DNA from: Cherax quadricarinatus
Taxonomy: Eukaryota > Arthropoda > Malacostraca > Decapoda > Parastacidae
NCBI RefSeq assembly: GCF_038502225.1
Contig: NC_091325.1
Location: 35,048,503 to 35,112,502, forward strand
Length of the DNA stretch: 64,000 nucleotides
Reading direction: 5' to 3'
Both the position numbers and the translations under genes were made by a program. Positions 42,987-56,402 of the stretch are shown in pieces. Numbering within the stretch: position 1 is the stretch's first letter; the number at the start of each line of letters is the position of its first letter. The notes beneath the pieces are model-generated. The model was not told the origin of the DNA. It did not search any database and was given only the letters and a program-made list of their open reading frames with translations.

Positions 42987-45039
42987 TAATGTCCACTAGA
43001 GGAGAGATAATGGTCCACTGGAGGAGAGATAATGGTCCACTGGAGGAGAGATAATGGTCCACTGGAGGAGAGATAATGGTCCACTGGAGGAGAGATAATG
43101 GTCCACTGGAGGAGAGATAATGGTCCACTGGAGGAGAGGTAATGGTCCACTGCAGGAGAGGTAATAGTCTACTGCAGGAGAGATAATGGCCTACTGGTGG
43201 AGAGGTAATGGTCCACTGGAGCAGAGGTAATGGTGCACTGGAGGGGAGGTAATGGTCCACTGGAGGAGAGGTAATGGTCCACCGCAGGAGAAGTAATGGT
43301 CCACTGCAGGAGAGGCATTGGTCCACTGGAGGAGAGGTAATGGTTCTCTGGAGGAGAGGTAATTGTCCACTGGAGGAGAGGTAATGGTCCACTGGAGGAG
43401 AGGTAATGGTCCACTGGAGGAGAGGTAATGGTCCACTGGAGGAGAGGTAATGGTCCACTGGAGGAGAGGTAATGGTCCACTGGAGGAGAGGTAATGGTGC
43501 ACTGAAGGGGAGGTAATGGTCCACTGGAGGAGAGGTAATGGTCCACTGGAGGAGAGGTAATGGTCCACTGGAGGAGAGGTAATGGTCCACTGGAGGAGAG
43601 GATGGTGGAGAGGTAATGGTCCACTGGAGGAGAGGTAATGGTCCACTGGTAATGGGAGAAGATAATGGTCCACTGGAGGAGAGATAATGGTCCACTGGAG
43701 GAGAGGTAATGGTCCACTGGAGGAGAGATAATGGTACACTGGAGGAGAGATAATGGTTCACTGGAGGAGAGGTAATGGAACACTGGAGGAGAGATAATGG
43801 TCCACTGGAGGATAGATAATGGTCCACTGGAGGAGAGGTAATGGTTCACTGGAGGAGAGGTAATGGTACACTGGAGGAGAAGTAATGGTCCACTGGAGGA
43901 GAGGTAATGGTACACTGGAGGAGAGGTATTGGTCCACTGGAGGAGAAATAATGGTCCACTGCAGGAGAAATAATGGCCCACTGCAGGAGAGGCAATGGTC
44001 CACTGGACGAGAAGTAATGGTCCACTGAAGGAGAGATAATGGTCCACTGGAGGAGAGGTAATGGTTCTCTGGAGGAGGGGTAATGGTCCACTGGAGGAGA
44101 GGTAATGGTCCACTGGAGGAGAGGTAATGGTCCACTGGAGGAGAGGTAATGGTCCACTGGAGGAGAGGTAATGGTCCACTGGAGGAGAGGTAATGGTCCA
44201 CTGGAGGAGAGGTAATGGTCCACTGCAGGAGAGACAATGGTCCACTGGAGGAGAGGTAATGGTCCACTGGAGGAGAGGTAATGGTCCACTGGAGGAGAGG
44301 TAATGGTCCACTGGAGGAGAGGTAATGGTCCACTGGAGGAGAGGTAATGGTCCACTGAAGGAGAGATAATGGTCCACTGGAGGAGAGGTAATGGTCCACT
44401 GAAGGAGAGATAATGGTCCACTGGAGGAGAGGTAATGGTCCACTGGAGGAGAGATAATGGTCCACTGGAGGAGAGGTAATGGTCCACTGAAGGAGAGATA
44501 ATGGTCCACTGAAGGAGAGATAATGGTCCACTGAAGGAGAGATAATGGTCCACTGAAGGAGAGATAATGGTCCACTGGAGGAGAGATAATGGTCCACTGG
44601 AGGAGAGGTAATGGTCCACTGAAGGAGAGATAATGGTCCACTGGAGGAGAAATAATGGTCCACTGGAGGAGATGTAATGGTCCACTGGAGGAGAGGTAAT
44701 GGTCCACTGGAGGAGAGATAATGATCCACTGGAGGAGAAATAATGGTCCACTGGACGAGAGGTAATGGTCCACTGGAGGAGAGGTAATGGTCCACTGAAG
44801 GAGATATAATGGTCCACTGAAGGAGAGATAATGATCCACTGGAGGAGAAATAATGGTCCACTGGAGGAGATGTAATGGTCCACTGGAGGAGAGGTAATGG
44901 TCCACTGGAGGAGAGATAATGGTCCACTGGAGGAGAGATAATGGTCCACTGGAGGAGAGGTAATGGTCCACTGGAGGAGAGGTAATGGTCCACTGGAGGA
45001 GAGATAATGGTCCACTGGAGGAGAGATAATGGTCCACTG
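42987..45039. repeat. 22-bp minisatellite, about 93 units
   Basis: Unit AATGGTCCACTGGAGGAGAG plus RT. Main variants are GATAAT/GGTAAT, CTGAAGGAG and CTGCAGGAG. It begins one to two bases after the trinucleotide array and passes directly into the 27-bp array. The minus-strand (SGPLSLLQWTIISPPVDHYL) frames are artefacts. Confidence 0.96.
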
Positions 45040-46134
45040 CACAACTCTCCCTCAGAGTGTAACATGCACAACTCTCCCTAGAGGACATGAGGTGTAACAT
45101 GCACAACTCTCCCTCAGAGTGTAACATGCACAACTCTCCCTCAGAGTGTAACATGCACAACTCTCCCTCAGAGTGTAACATGCACAACTCTCCCTCAGAG
45201 TGTAACATGCACAACTCTCCCTCAGAGTGTAACATGCACAACTCTCCCTCAGAGTGTAACATGCACAACTCTCCCTCAGAGTGTAACATGCACAACTCTC
45301 CCTCAGAGTGTAACATGCACAACTCTCCCTCAGAGTGTAACATGCACAACTCTCCCTCAGAGTGTAACATGCACAACTCTCCCTCAGAGTGTAACATGCA
45401 CAACTCTCCCTCAGAGTGTAACATGCACAACTCTCCCTCAGAGTGTAACATGCACAACTCTCCCTCAGAGTATAACATGCACAACTCTCCCTCAGAGTAT
45501 AACATGCACAACTCTCCCTCAGAGTGTAACATGCACAACTCTCCCTCAGAGTGTAACATGCACAACTCCTCCTCAGAGTGTAACATGCACAACTCCTCCT
45601 CAGAGTGTAACATGCACAACTCTCCCTCAGAGTGTAACATGCACAACTCTCCCTCAGAGTGTAACATGCACTCTCCTCAACATGCACAACTCTCCCTCAG
45701 AGTGTAACATGCACAACTCTCCCTCAGAGTGTAACATGCACAACTCTCCCTCAGAGTGTAACATGCACAACTCTCCCTCAGAGTATAACATGCACAACTC
45801 TCCCTCAGAGTGTAACATGCACAACTCTCCCTCAGAGTGTAACATGCACAACTCTCCCTCAGAGTGTAACATGCACAACTCTCCCTCAGAGTATAACATG
45901 CACAACTCTCCCTCAGAGTATAACATGCACAACTCTCCCTCAGAGTATAACATGCACAACTCTCCCTCAGAGTGTAACATGCACAACTCTCCCTCAGAGT
46001 ATAACATGCACAACTCTCCCTCAGAGTGTAACATGCACAACTCTCCCTCAGAGTGTAACATGCACAACTCTCCCTCAGAGTGTAACATGCACAACTCTCC
46101 CTCAGAGTGTAACATGCACAACTCTCCCTCAGAG
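45040..46134. repeat. 27-bp minisatellite, about 40 units
   Basis: Unit AACATGCACAACTCTCCCTC plus AGAGTGT. Variants are AGAGTAT and CTCCTCC, and one partial unit lies near 45668-45685. Because 27 is divisible by 3, frames stay open on both strands (NMHNSPSEC; ESCACYTLR). Confidence 0.96.
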
Positions 46135-46353
46135 TTCCGCGCCGCACTCAAGTTTCCTCGCCAATTATCATTAATTTCTTAATAAATGTTTTCTTCCTCA
46201 CACTCCAACAGCACCTCAATTCCTGAACACCACTTTCACCACCTACTCGTATCTAATACGCGCACTAAGCCTGTTGGATGTCACAGCCATTGGCTCTCAA
46301 AACTCCCGTTACCATCACCCTCTCCTTCATTTCCTGTTTCCTGACAAACCTTG
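46135..46353. other. Unique spacer before the telomeric-type block
   Basis: No feature supported. Confidence 0.5.
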
Positions 46354-46435
46354 CCTAACCTAACCTAACCTAACCTAACCTAACCTAACCTAACCTAACC
46401 TAACCTAACCTAACCTAACCTAACCTAACCTAACC
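46354..46435 (-). repeat. Interstitial arthropod telomere repeat (TTAGG)16
   Basis: About 82 bp of uninterrupted CCTAA on the plus strand, which is TTAGG on the minus strand. TTAGG is the canonical telomere repeat of insects and crustaceans. It lies far inside the window between other arrays, so it is interstitial here. Confidence 0.97.
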
Positions 46436-46778
46436 AAGGTATCTCCTACACGTAGGTATCCTTAAGGAGGCGTCTCTTCTAAACTGGTATATCTAAGCAG
46501 GTATTTCAATTAATCAGGTATCTGGAAAGAAGAATCCTCTCGTCATGGAGGCATCTCTATAAGAAGGTATCTTCTCTAAGACGGGAACCTTTGTTGTATG
46601 AAGGAAAATGTTCTTGTTCTATCTTTATTATTTTGTTTTGCATTAACCGCGTGTGCTGGTAACACATTATACTCTTTACCAAGATGAGAAATCCACCAGA
46701 ACTGCAATTTCTTCAACTGATGCACAGCCAGTTATTTTCTGGAATGTTAAGTACGAGAGTACGACAAGCGGTACGAGA
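46436..46778. other. Unique DNA with scattered AGGTATCT motifs
   Basis: AGGTATC-like words recur irregularly (46437, 46456, 46499, 46518, 46565), perhaps a decayed repeat. No gene. Confidence 0.45.
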
Positions 46779-49700
46779 ACGAGCACAGGTTGTAGGAGAG
46801 TGAACACAGGCAATAGGAGAGTGAACACAGGCAGTAGGTGAGTGAACACAGGCAGTAGGAAAGTGGACACAGGCAGTAGGAAAGTGGACACAGGCAGTAG
46901 GAGAGTGAACACAGGCAGTAGGAGAGTGAACACAGGCAGTAGGAGAGTGAACACAGGCAGTAGGTGAGTGAACACAGGCAGTAGGAAAGTGGACACAGGC
47001 AGTAGGAGAGTGAGCACAGACAGTAGGAGAGTGAACACAGGCAGTAGGAGAGTGAACACAGGCAGTAGGAGAGTGAACAAAGGCAGTTGGAGAGTGAATG
47101 CAGACAGTAGGAGAGTGAACACAGACAGTAGGAGGGTGAACACGGACAGTAGGAGAGTGAACACAGATAGTAGGAGAGTGAACACACAGTAGGAGAGTGA
47201 ACACAGACAGTAGGAGAGTGAACACAGAGAGTAGGAGAGTGAACACAGACAGTAAGAGAGTGAACACAGACAGTAGAAGAGTGAACACAGAAAGTAGGAG
47301 AGCGAACACAGGCAGTAGGAGAGTGAACACAGACAGTAGGAGAGTGAACACAGGCAGCAGAAAGTGAACACAGACAGTAGGAGATTGAACACAGGCAGTA
47401 GGAGAGTGAACACAGACAGTAGAAGAGTGAACACAGACAGTAGAAGAGTGAACACAGGCAGTAGGAGAGTGAACACAGACAGTAGGAGAGTGAACACAGG
47501 CAGCAGAGAGTGAACACAGACAGAAGGAGACAGAACACAGGCAGTAGGAGAGTGAACACAGACAGTAGGAGAGTGAACACAGACAGTAAGAGAGTGAACA
47601 CAGGCAGTAGGAGAGTGAACATAGACAGTAGGAGAGTGAACACAGGCAGTAGGAGAGTGAACACAGGCAGTAGGACAGTGAACACAGACAGTAGGAGGGT
47701 GAACACAGACAGTAGGAGAGTGAACACAGACAGTAGAGAAGTGAACACAGACATTAGGAGAGTGAACACAGACAGTAGGAGAGTGAACACAGACAGTAGG
47801 AGAGTGAACACACACAGTAGGAGAGTGAACACAGACAGTAGGAGAGTGAACACAGACAGTAGGAGAGTGAACACAGACAGTAGGAGAGTGAACACAGGCA
47901 GTAGGAGAGTGAACACAGGCAGTATGAGAGTGAACACAGGCAGTAGGAGAGTGAACACAGACAGTAGGAGAGTGAACACAGACAGTAAGAGAGTGAACAC
48001 AGACAGTAGGAGAGTGAACACAGACAGTAGGAGAGTGAACACAGACAGTAGGAGAGTGAACACAGACAGTAGGAGAGTGAACACAGACAGTAGGAGAGTG
48101 AACACAGACAGTAGGAGAGTGAACACAGACAGTAGGAGAGTGAACACAGACAGTAGGAGAGTGAACACAGGCAGTAGGAGAGTGAACACAGACAGTAGGA
48201 GAGTGAACACAGACAGTAGGAGAGTGAACACAGACAGTAGGAGAGTGAACACAGACAGTAGGAGAGTGAACACAGACAGTAGGAGAGTGAACACAGACAG
48301 TAGGAGAGTGAACACAGACAGTAGGAGAGTGAACACAGACAATAGGAGAGTGAACACAGACAGTAGGAGAGTGAACACAGACAGTAGGAGAATAAACACA
48401 GACAGTAGGAGGGTGAACACAGACAGTAGGAGGGTGAACACAGACAGTAGGAGGGTGAACACAGACAGTAGGAGGGTGAACACAGACAGTAGGAGAGTGA
48501 ACACAGACAGTAGGAGAGTGAACACAAACAGTAGGAGAGTAAACACAGAGAGTAGAAGAGTGAACACAGACGTCAGGAGAGTGAACACAGACAGTAGGAA
48601 GGTGAACATAGACAGTAGGAAGGTGAACGCAGACAGTAGGAGGGTGAACACAGACAGTAGGAGGGTGAACACAAACAGTAGGAAGGTGAACACAGACAGT
48701 AGAAGGGTGAACACAGACAGTATGAGAGTGAACACAGACAGTAGGAGAGTGAACACAGACAGTAAGAGAGTGAACACAGACAGTAGGAGGATGAACACAG
48801 ACAGTAGCAGAGTGAACACAGACAGTAGGAGAGTGAACACAGACAGTAGGAGAGTGAACACAGACAGTAGGAGAGTGAACACAGACAGTAGGAGAGTGAA
48901 CACAGGCAGTAGGAGAGTGAACACAGACAGTAGGAGGGTGAACACAGACAGTAGGAGAGTGAACACAGAGAGTAGGAGAGTGGACACAGACAGTAGGAGA
49001 GTGAACACAGACAGTAGGAGAGTGAACACAGACAGTAGGAGAGTGAACACAGACAGTAGGAGAGTGAACACAGACAGTAGGAGAGTGAACACAGACAGTA
49101 GGAGAGTGAACACAGACAGTAGGAGAGTGAACACAGACAGTAGGAGGGTGAACACATAGAGATGGAAGGTGAACACAGACAGTAGGAGGGTGAACACAGA
49201 CAGCAGGAGGGTGAACACAGACAGTAGGAGGGTGAACACAGACAGTAGGAGGGTGAACACAGACAGTAGAAGGGTGAACACAGACAGTAGGAGAGTGGAC
49301 ACAGACAGTAGGAGGGTGAACACAGACAGTAGGAGAGTGAACACAGACAGTAGGAGAGTGAACACAGACAGTAGGAGAGGGAACACAGACAGTAGGAGAG
49401 TGAACACAGACAGTAGGAGAGTGAACACAGACAGTAGGAGAGTGAACACAGACAGTAGGAGAGGGAACACAGACAGTAGGAGAGGGAACACAGACAGTAG
49501 GAGAGTGAACACAGACAGTAGGAGAGTGAACACAGACAGTAGGAGAGTGAACACAGACAGTAGGAGAGGGAACACAGACAGTAGGAGAGGGAACACAGAC
49601 AGTAGGAGAGTGAACACAGACAGTAGGAGAGTGAACACAGACAGTAAGAGAGTGAACACAGGCAGTAGGAGAGTGAACATAGACAGTAGGAGAGTGAACA

Positions 49701-52591
49701 CAGGCAGTAGGAGTGAACACAGGCAGTAGGACAGTGAACACAGACAGTAGGAGGGTGAACACAGACAGTAGGAGAGTGAACACAGACAGTAGAGAAGTGA
49801 ACACAGGCATTAGGAGAGTGAACACAGACAGTAGGAGAGTGAACACAGACAGTAGAAGAGTGAACACAGGCAGTAGGAGAGTGAACACAGACAGTAGGAG
49901 AGTGAACACAGACAGTAGGAGAGTGAACACAGACAGTAGGAGAGTGAACACAGACAGTAGGAGAGTGAACACAGACAGTAGGAGAGTGAACACAGACAGG
50001 AGGAGAGTGAACACAGACAGTAGGAGAGTGAACACAGGCAGTAGGAGAGTGAACACAGACAGTAGGAGAGTGAACACAGACAGTAGGAGAGTGAACACAG
50101 ACAGTAGGAGAGTGAACACAGACAGTAGGAGAGTGAACACAGACAGTAGGAGAGTGAACACAGACAGTAGGAGAGTGAACACAGACAGTAGGAGAGTGAA
50201 CACAGACAGGAGGAGAGTGAACACAGACAGTAGGAGAGTGAACACAGACAGTAGGAGAGTGAACACAGACAGTAGGAGAGTGAACACAGACAGTAGGAGA
50301 ATAAACACAGACAGTAGGAGGGTGAACACAGACAGTAGGAGGGTGAACACAGACAGTAGGAGAGTGAACACAGACAGTAGGAGAGTAAACACAGAGAGTA
50401 GGAGAGTGAACACAGACGTTAGGAGAGTGAACACAGATAGTAGGAAGGAGAACACAGACAGTAGGAGGGTGAATACAGACAGTAGGAGGGTGAACACAGA
50501 CAGTAGGAGGGTGAACACAGACAGTAGGAGAGTGAACACAGACAGTAGGAGAGTGAACACAGACAGTATGAGGGTGAACACAGACAGTAGGAGAGTGAAA
50601 ACAGACAGTAGGAGAGTGAACACAGACAGTAGGAGAGTGAACACAGACAGTAGGAAGGTGAACATAGACAGTAGGAAGGTGAACGCAGACAGTAGGAGGA
50701 TGAACACAGACAGTAGGAGGGTGAACACAAACAGTAGGAAGGTGAACACAGACAGTAGAAGGGTGAACACAGACAGTAGGAGAGTGAACACAGACAGTAG
50801 GAGAGTGAACACAGACAGTAGGAGAGTGAACACAGACAGTAGGAGGGTGAACACAGACAGTAGGAGAGTGAACACAAACAGTAGGAGAGTGAACACAGAC
50901 AGTATGAGGGTGAACACAGACAGTAGGAGAGTGAACACAGACAGTAGGAGAGTGAACACAGACAGTAGGAGAGTGAACACAGACAGTAGGAGAGTGAACA
51001 CAGACAGTAGGAGAGTGAACACAGGCAGTAGGAGAGTGAACACAGACAGTAGGAGGGTGAACACAGACAGTAGGAGAGTGAACACAGAGTAGGAGAGTGG
51101 ACACAGACAGTAGGAGAGTGAACACAGGCAGTAGGAGAGTGAACACAGACAGTAGGAGAGTGAACACAGACAGTAGGAGAGTGAACCCAGACAGTAGGAG
51201 AGTGAACACAGACAGTAGGAGAGTGAACACAGACAGTAGGAGAGTGAACACAGACAGTAGGAGGGTGAACACAGACAGATGGAAGGTGAACACAGACAGT
51301 AGGAGGGTGAACACAGACAGCAGGAGGGTGAACACAGACAGTAGGAGGGTGAACACAGACAGTAGGAGGGTGAACACAGACAGTAGAAGGGTGAACACAG
51401 ACAGGAGGAGAGTGGACACAGACAGTAGGAGGGTGAACACAGACAGTAGGAGAGTGAACACAGACAGTAGGAGAGGGAACACAGACAGTAGGAGAGTGAA
51501 CACAGACAGTAGGAGAGTGAACACAGACAGTAGGAGAGTGAACACAGACAGTAGGAGAGGGAACACAGACAGTAGGAGAGAGAACACAGACAGTAGGAGA
51601 GTGAACACAGACAGTAGGATAGTGAACACAGACAGTAGGAGAGGGAACACAGACAGTAGGAGAGGGAACACAGACAGTAGGAGAGTGAACACAGACAGTA
51701 AGAGAGTGAACACAGACAGTAGGAGAGTGAACACAGGCAGTAGGAGAGTGAACACAGACAGTAGGAGAGTGAACACAGACAGTAGGAGAGGGAACACAGA
51801 CAGTAGGAGAGGGAACACAGATAGTAGGAGAGGGAACACAGACAGTAGGAGAGTGAACACAGACAGTAGGAGAGGGAACACAGACAGTAGGAGAGTGAAC
51901 ACAGACAGTAGGAGAGTGAACACAGACAGTAGGAGAGGGAACACAGACAGTAGGAGAGTGAACACAGACAGTAGGAGAGGGAACACAGACAGTAGGAGAG
52001 GGAACACAGACAGTAGGAGAGGGAACACAGACAGTAGGAGAGGGAACACAGACAGTAGGAGAGGGAACACAGACAGTAGGAGAGGGAACACAGACAGTAG
52101 GAGAGTGAACACAGACAGTAGGAGAGTGAACACAGACAGTAGGAGAGTGAACACAGACAGTAGGAGAGTGAACACAGACAGTAGGAGAGTGAACACAGAC
52201 AGTAGGAGAGGGAACACAGACAGTAGGAGAGGGAACACAGATAGTAGGAGAGGGAACACAGACAGTAGGAGAGGGAACACAGACAGTAGGAGAGGGAACA
52301 CAGACAGTAGGAGAGGGAACACAGACAGTAGGAGAGGGAACACAGACAGTAGGAGAGGGAACACAGACAGTAGGAGAGGGAACACAGACAGTAGGAGAGT
52401 GAACACAGACAGTAGGAGAGGGAACACAGACAGTAGGAGAGTGAACACAGACAGTAGGAGAGTGAACACAGACAGTAGGAGAGGGAACACAGACAGTAGG
52501 AGAGTGAAAACAGACAGTAGGAGAGGGAACACAGACAGTAGGAGAGTGAACACAGACAGTAGGAGAGTGAACACAGGCAGTAGGAGAGTGA
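46779..52591. repeat. 21-bp minisatellite, about 275 units, with 2.06-kb higher-order duplication
   Basis: Unit GTGAACACAGACAGTAGGAG plus A. Common variants are AGGCAG, GGAGGGTG and GGAGAGGG; the last dominates after about 51770. Rare marker variants recur at about 2.06-2.12 kb: GTGAACATAG at 47614 and 49674, AACATAGACAGTAGGAAGG at 48605 and 50661, and ATGGAAGGTGAACACAGAC at 49162 and 51279. This shows block duplication. All (RRVNTDS)n and (YCLCSLS)n frames are artefacts of a stop-free unit. Confidence 0.97.
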
Positions 52592-52668
52592 GGATGATCT
52601 CGTATGGTAAACAATTAGTGGACAAATTATCGGGAAACATATCAAAGTAATTACTTATATTCTCTACA
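52592..52668. other. 77-bp spacer between arrays
   Basis: Unique sequence separating the 21-bp and 37-bp arrays. Confidence 0.6.
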
Positions 52669-55445
52669 TGACACTTCAAGGTTCACTCTCTCTCCCTACA
52701 ACCCATGACACTTGAAGGTTCACTCTCTCTCCCTACAACCCATGACACTTGAAGGTTCACTCTCTCTCCCTACAACCCATGACACTTGAAGGTTCACTCT
52801 CTCTCCCTACAACCCATGACACTTGAAGGCTCACTCTCTCTCCCTACAACCCATGACACTTGAAGGCTCACTCTCTCTCCCTACAACCCATGACACTTGA
52901 AGGCTCACTCTCTCTCCCTACAACCCATGACACTTGAAGGCTCACTCTCTCTCCCTACAACCCATGACACTTGAAGGCTCACTCTCTCTCCCTACAACCC
53001 ATGACACTTCAAGGTCCACCCTCTCTCCCTACAACCCATGACACTTGAAGGTTCACTCTCTCTCCCTACAACCCATGACACTTCAAGGTCTACTCTCTCT
53101 CCCTACAGCCTATGACACTTCAAGGTCCACTCTCTCTCCCTACAACCCATGACACTTGAAGGTTCACTCTCTCTCCCTACAACCCATGACACTTGAAGGT
53201 TCACTCTCTCTCCCTACAACCCATGACACTTGAAGGTTCCCTCTCTCTCCCTACAACCCATAACACTTCGATGTTCACTCTCTCTCCCTACAACCAATGA
53301 CACTTGAAGGTTCACTCTCTCTCCCTACAACCCATGACACTTCAAGGTCCACTCTCTCTCCCTACAACCCATGACACTTCAAGATCCACCCTCTCTCCCT
53401 ACAACCCATGACACTTGAAGGTTCACTCTCTCTCTCCATACAACCCATGACACTTCAAGGTCCACTCTCTCTCCCTACAACCTATGACACTTCAAGGTTC
53501 ACTCTCTCTCCCTACAACCTATGACACTTCAAGGTCCACTCTCTCTCCATACAACCCATAACAGTTCAAGGTCCACTCTCTGTCCCTACAACCCATGACA
53601 CTTCAAGGTCCACTCTCTTTCCATACAACCCGTGACACTTTAAGGTCCACTCTCTCTCCCTACAACCCATGACACTTGAAGGTCCACTCTCTCTCCCTGC
53701 AACCCATGACACTTCAAGGTCCACCCTCTCTCCCTACAACCCATGACACTTGAAGGTTCATTCTCTCTTCCTACAACCCATGACACTTGAAGGTTCACTC
53801 TCTCTCCCTACAACCCATGACACTTGAAGGTTCACTCTCTCTCCCTACAACCCATGACACTTGAAGGTTCCCTCTCTCTCCCTACAACCCATAACACTTC
53901 GAGGTTCACTCTCTCTCCCTACAACCAATGACACTTGAAGGTTCACTCTCTCTCCCTACAACCCATGACACTTCAAGGTCCACTCTCTCTCCCTACAACC
54001 CATGACACTTCAAGATCCACCCTCTCTCCCTACAACCCATGACACTTGAAGGTTCACTCTCTCTCCCTACAACCCATGGCACTTGAAGGTTCCCTCTCTC
54101 TCCCTACAACCCATAACACTTCGAGGTTCACTCTCTCTCCCTACAACCAATGACACTTGAAGGTTCACTCTCTCTCCCTACAACCCATGACACTTCAAGG
54201 TCCACTCTCTCTCCCTACAACCCATGACACTTCAAGGTCCACTCTCTCTCCTTACAACCCATGACAGTTCAAGGTCCACTCTCTCTCCCTACAACCCATG
54301 ACACTTCAAGGTCCACTCTGTTTCCATACAACCCGTGACACTTTAAGGTCCACTCTCTCTCCCTACAACCCGTGACACTTCAAGGTTCACTCTCTCTCCC
54401 TACAACCAATGACACTTGAAGGTTCACTCTCTCTCCCTACAACCCATGACACTTGAAGGTTCACTCTCTCTCCCTACAACCCATGACACTTGAAGGTTCA
54501 CTCTCTCTCCTTACAACCCATTACACTTGAAGGTTCACTCTCTCTCCCTTCAACCCATGACACTTCAAGGTCCACTCTCTCTCCCTGCAACCCATGACAC
54601 TTCAAGGTCCACCCTCTCTCCCTACAACCCATAACACTTGAAGGTTCATTCTCTCTTCCTACAACCCATGAGACTTGAAGGTTCACTCTCTCTCCCTACA
54701 ACCCATGACACTTGAAGGTTCACTCTCTCTCCCTACATCCCATGACACTTGAAGGTTCACTCTCTCTCCCTACAACCCATGACACTTTAAGGTCCACTCT
54801 CTCTCCCTACAACCTATGACACTTGAAGGTTCACTCTCTCTCCCTACAACCCATGACACTTGAAGGTTCACTCTCTCTCCCTACAACCCATGACACTTCA
54901 AGGTCCACTCTCTTTCCATACAATCCATGACACTTCAAGGTCCACTCTCTTTCCATACAACCCGTGACACTTTAAGGTCCACTCTCTCTCCCTACAACCC
55001 ATGACACTTCAAGGTCCACTCTCTCTTCCTACAACCCATGACACTTCAAGGTCCACTCTCTCTCCCTACAACCTATGACACTTGAAGGTTCACTCTCTCT
55101 CCCTACAACCCATGACACTTGAAGGTTCACTCTCTCTCCCTACAACCCATGACACTTGAAGGTTCACTCTCTCTCCCTACAACCCATGACACTTCAAGGT
55201 CCACTCTCTCTCCCTACAACCCATGACACTTCAAGGTCCACTCTCTCTCCCTACAACCCATGACACTTCAAGGTCCACTCTCTGTCCCTACAACCCTTGA
55301 CACTTCAAGGTCCACTCTCTCTCCCTACTACTCATGACACTTCAAGGTCCACTCTCTCTCCCTACAACCCATGACACTACAAGGTCCACTCTCTCTCCCT
55401 ACAACTCATGACACTTCAAGGTCCACTCTCTTTCTCCCTACAACT
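52669..55445. repeat. 37-bp minisatellite, about 75 units
   Basis: Unit contains CACTCTCTCTCCCTACAACC followed by CATGACACTTSAAGGT. Higher-order copies are marked by CATAACACTTCG near 53262, 53888 and 54112. The unit has stops, so it gives few open frames. Confidence 0.96.
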
Positions 55446-56060
55446 GCGCGTAACACTGACGTATTTGCCATTACTGAGACGTGGTTTTGCACAGGGTTTT
55501 AAGTTATTCCACAATGAAAAAAGTAACACTAAGGGAGGTGGGGGTAGTGGGTGGCACTGGTCAGGTGTCACCTGAGTCAAAGTGGGTATTACGATTTTAA
55601 GAATAGTCACGGAGTCAGTCTGGGTAGAATTTTCAGATGGGCATGAAACATTAATTATAGGCGTGATTTGCCGTCCCCCAAACTTGGATAGGTATCAAAG
55701 GAGATTACTTTGGGAAGAAATTGTTAACCCCATTAGGCACGATAACGTAATAATTTTATGAGATTTCGGCTTCAGTCAAATTGATTAGATTGCATTTATC
55801 GGAAATCTTGAGTCAAACGAATTCCTGGAGGTAATTTAAAATTACTATTTGAAGCAGTTTTGACAGAACCAACGATGGGAAATAACCTGTTTAGCTTTGT
55901 TCTGGGTAAGAAGGATATCCTTGTTAGTAAATAAAGATTAAAGAGGTACTAAGAACAAGCGACAACGAATCATTTATCGTTAGGGCAGAAGAAAAGAATT
56001 TATAGGCGTATCAAAATTAGGTTAGATAAATACATTAGTGAGAAGGGATGCATTTGAGCG
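55446..56060 (+). pseudogene. LINE AP-endonuclease relic
   Basis: The plus strand reads ARNTDVFAITETWF, then after frame changes GVICRPPNLDRYQRRLLWEE and VNPIRHDNVIIL, followed by a stop where GDF is expected (TGA replacing GGA before TTC), then GFSQID and GNLESNEFLEV. The order TDVFAITETW ... RPPN ... VIILGDF ... ID is that of an APE-type endonuclease of a Jockey/CR1-like LINE. It directly abuts the 37-bp array and lacks RT. Confidence 0.7.
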
Positions 56061-56402
56061 GAAAGTCGTACATGAATTAATAGGGATACTGTACCTTATT
56101 GCTTAGGTAGCACTGAAATGGGTTAGGAAAATATTTTTGTTAGCAGGTTTGGGTTTGAGAAAGACTTGCCTAGTATGGGTCAGTTGGCCTACGTAGTTAG
56201 TTGTGAAGTGTGAAAATTATGAACATTATAATATACATCAACTACTTCATATATAAACTCAAGACATAAAAATATATATATCCAAACATCATTTTAAAAA
56301 CTCATTTGTTTAATCAGAGAAAAGAAGTTTTTATCACCTACATAAAAGGTTTAGTTGTAGGATCCGCCTTAATGAGGTCAAGGAGATTATTATCTCTCAG
56401 GT
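56061..56402. other. Unique AT-rich DNA, no feature seen
   Basis: No supported feature before the 29-bp array. Confidence 0.45.

Noticed and set aside
46354..46435. A true chromosome end
   Set aside because: Unique and repetitive DNA continues for many kilobases on both sides, so the block is interstitial in this assembly.
46676..52679. 1,989-codon minus-strand and 517-549-codon plus-strand frames in the 21-bp array
   Set aside because: Open in several frames on both strands at once because the repeat unit lacks stops.
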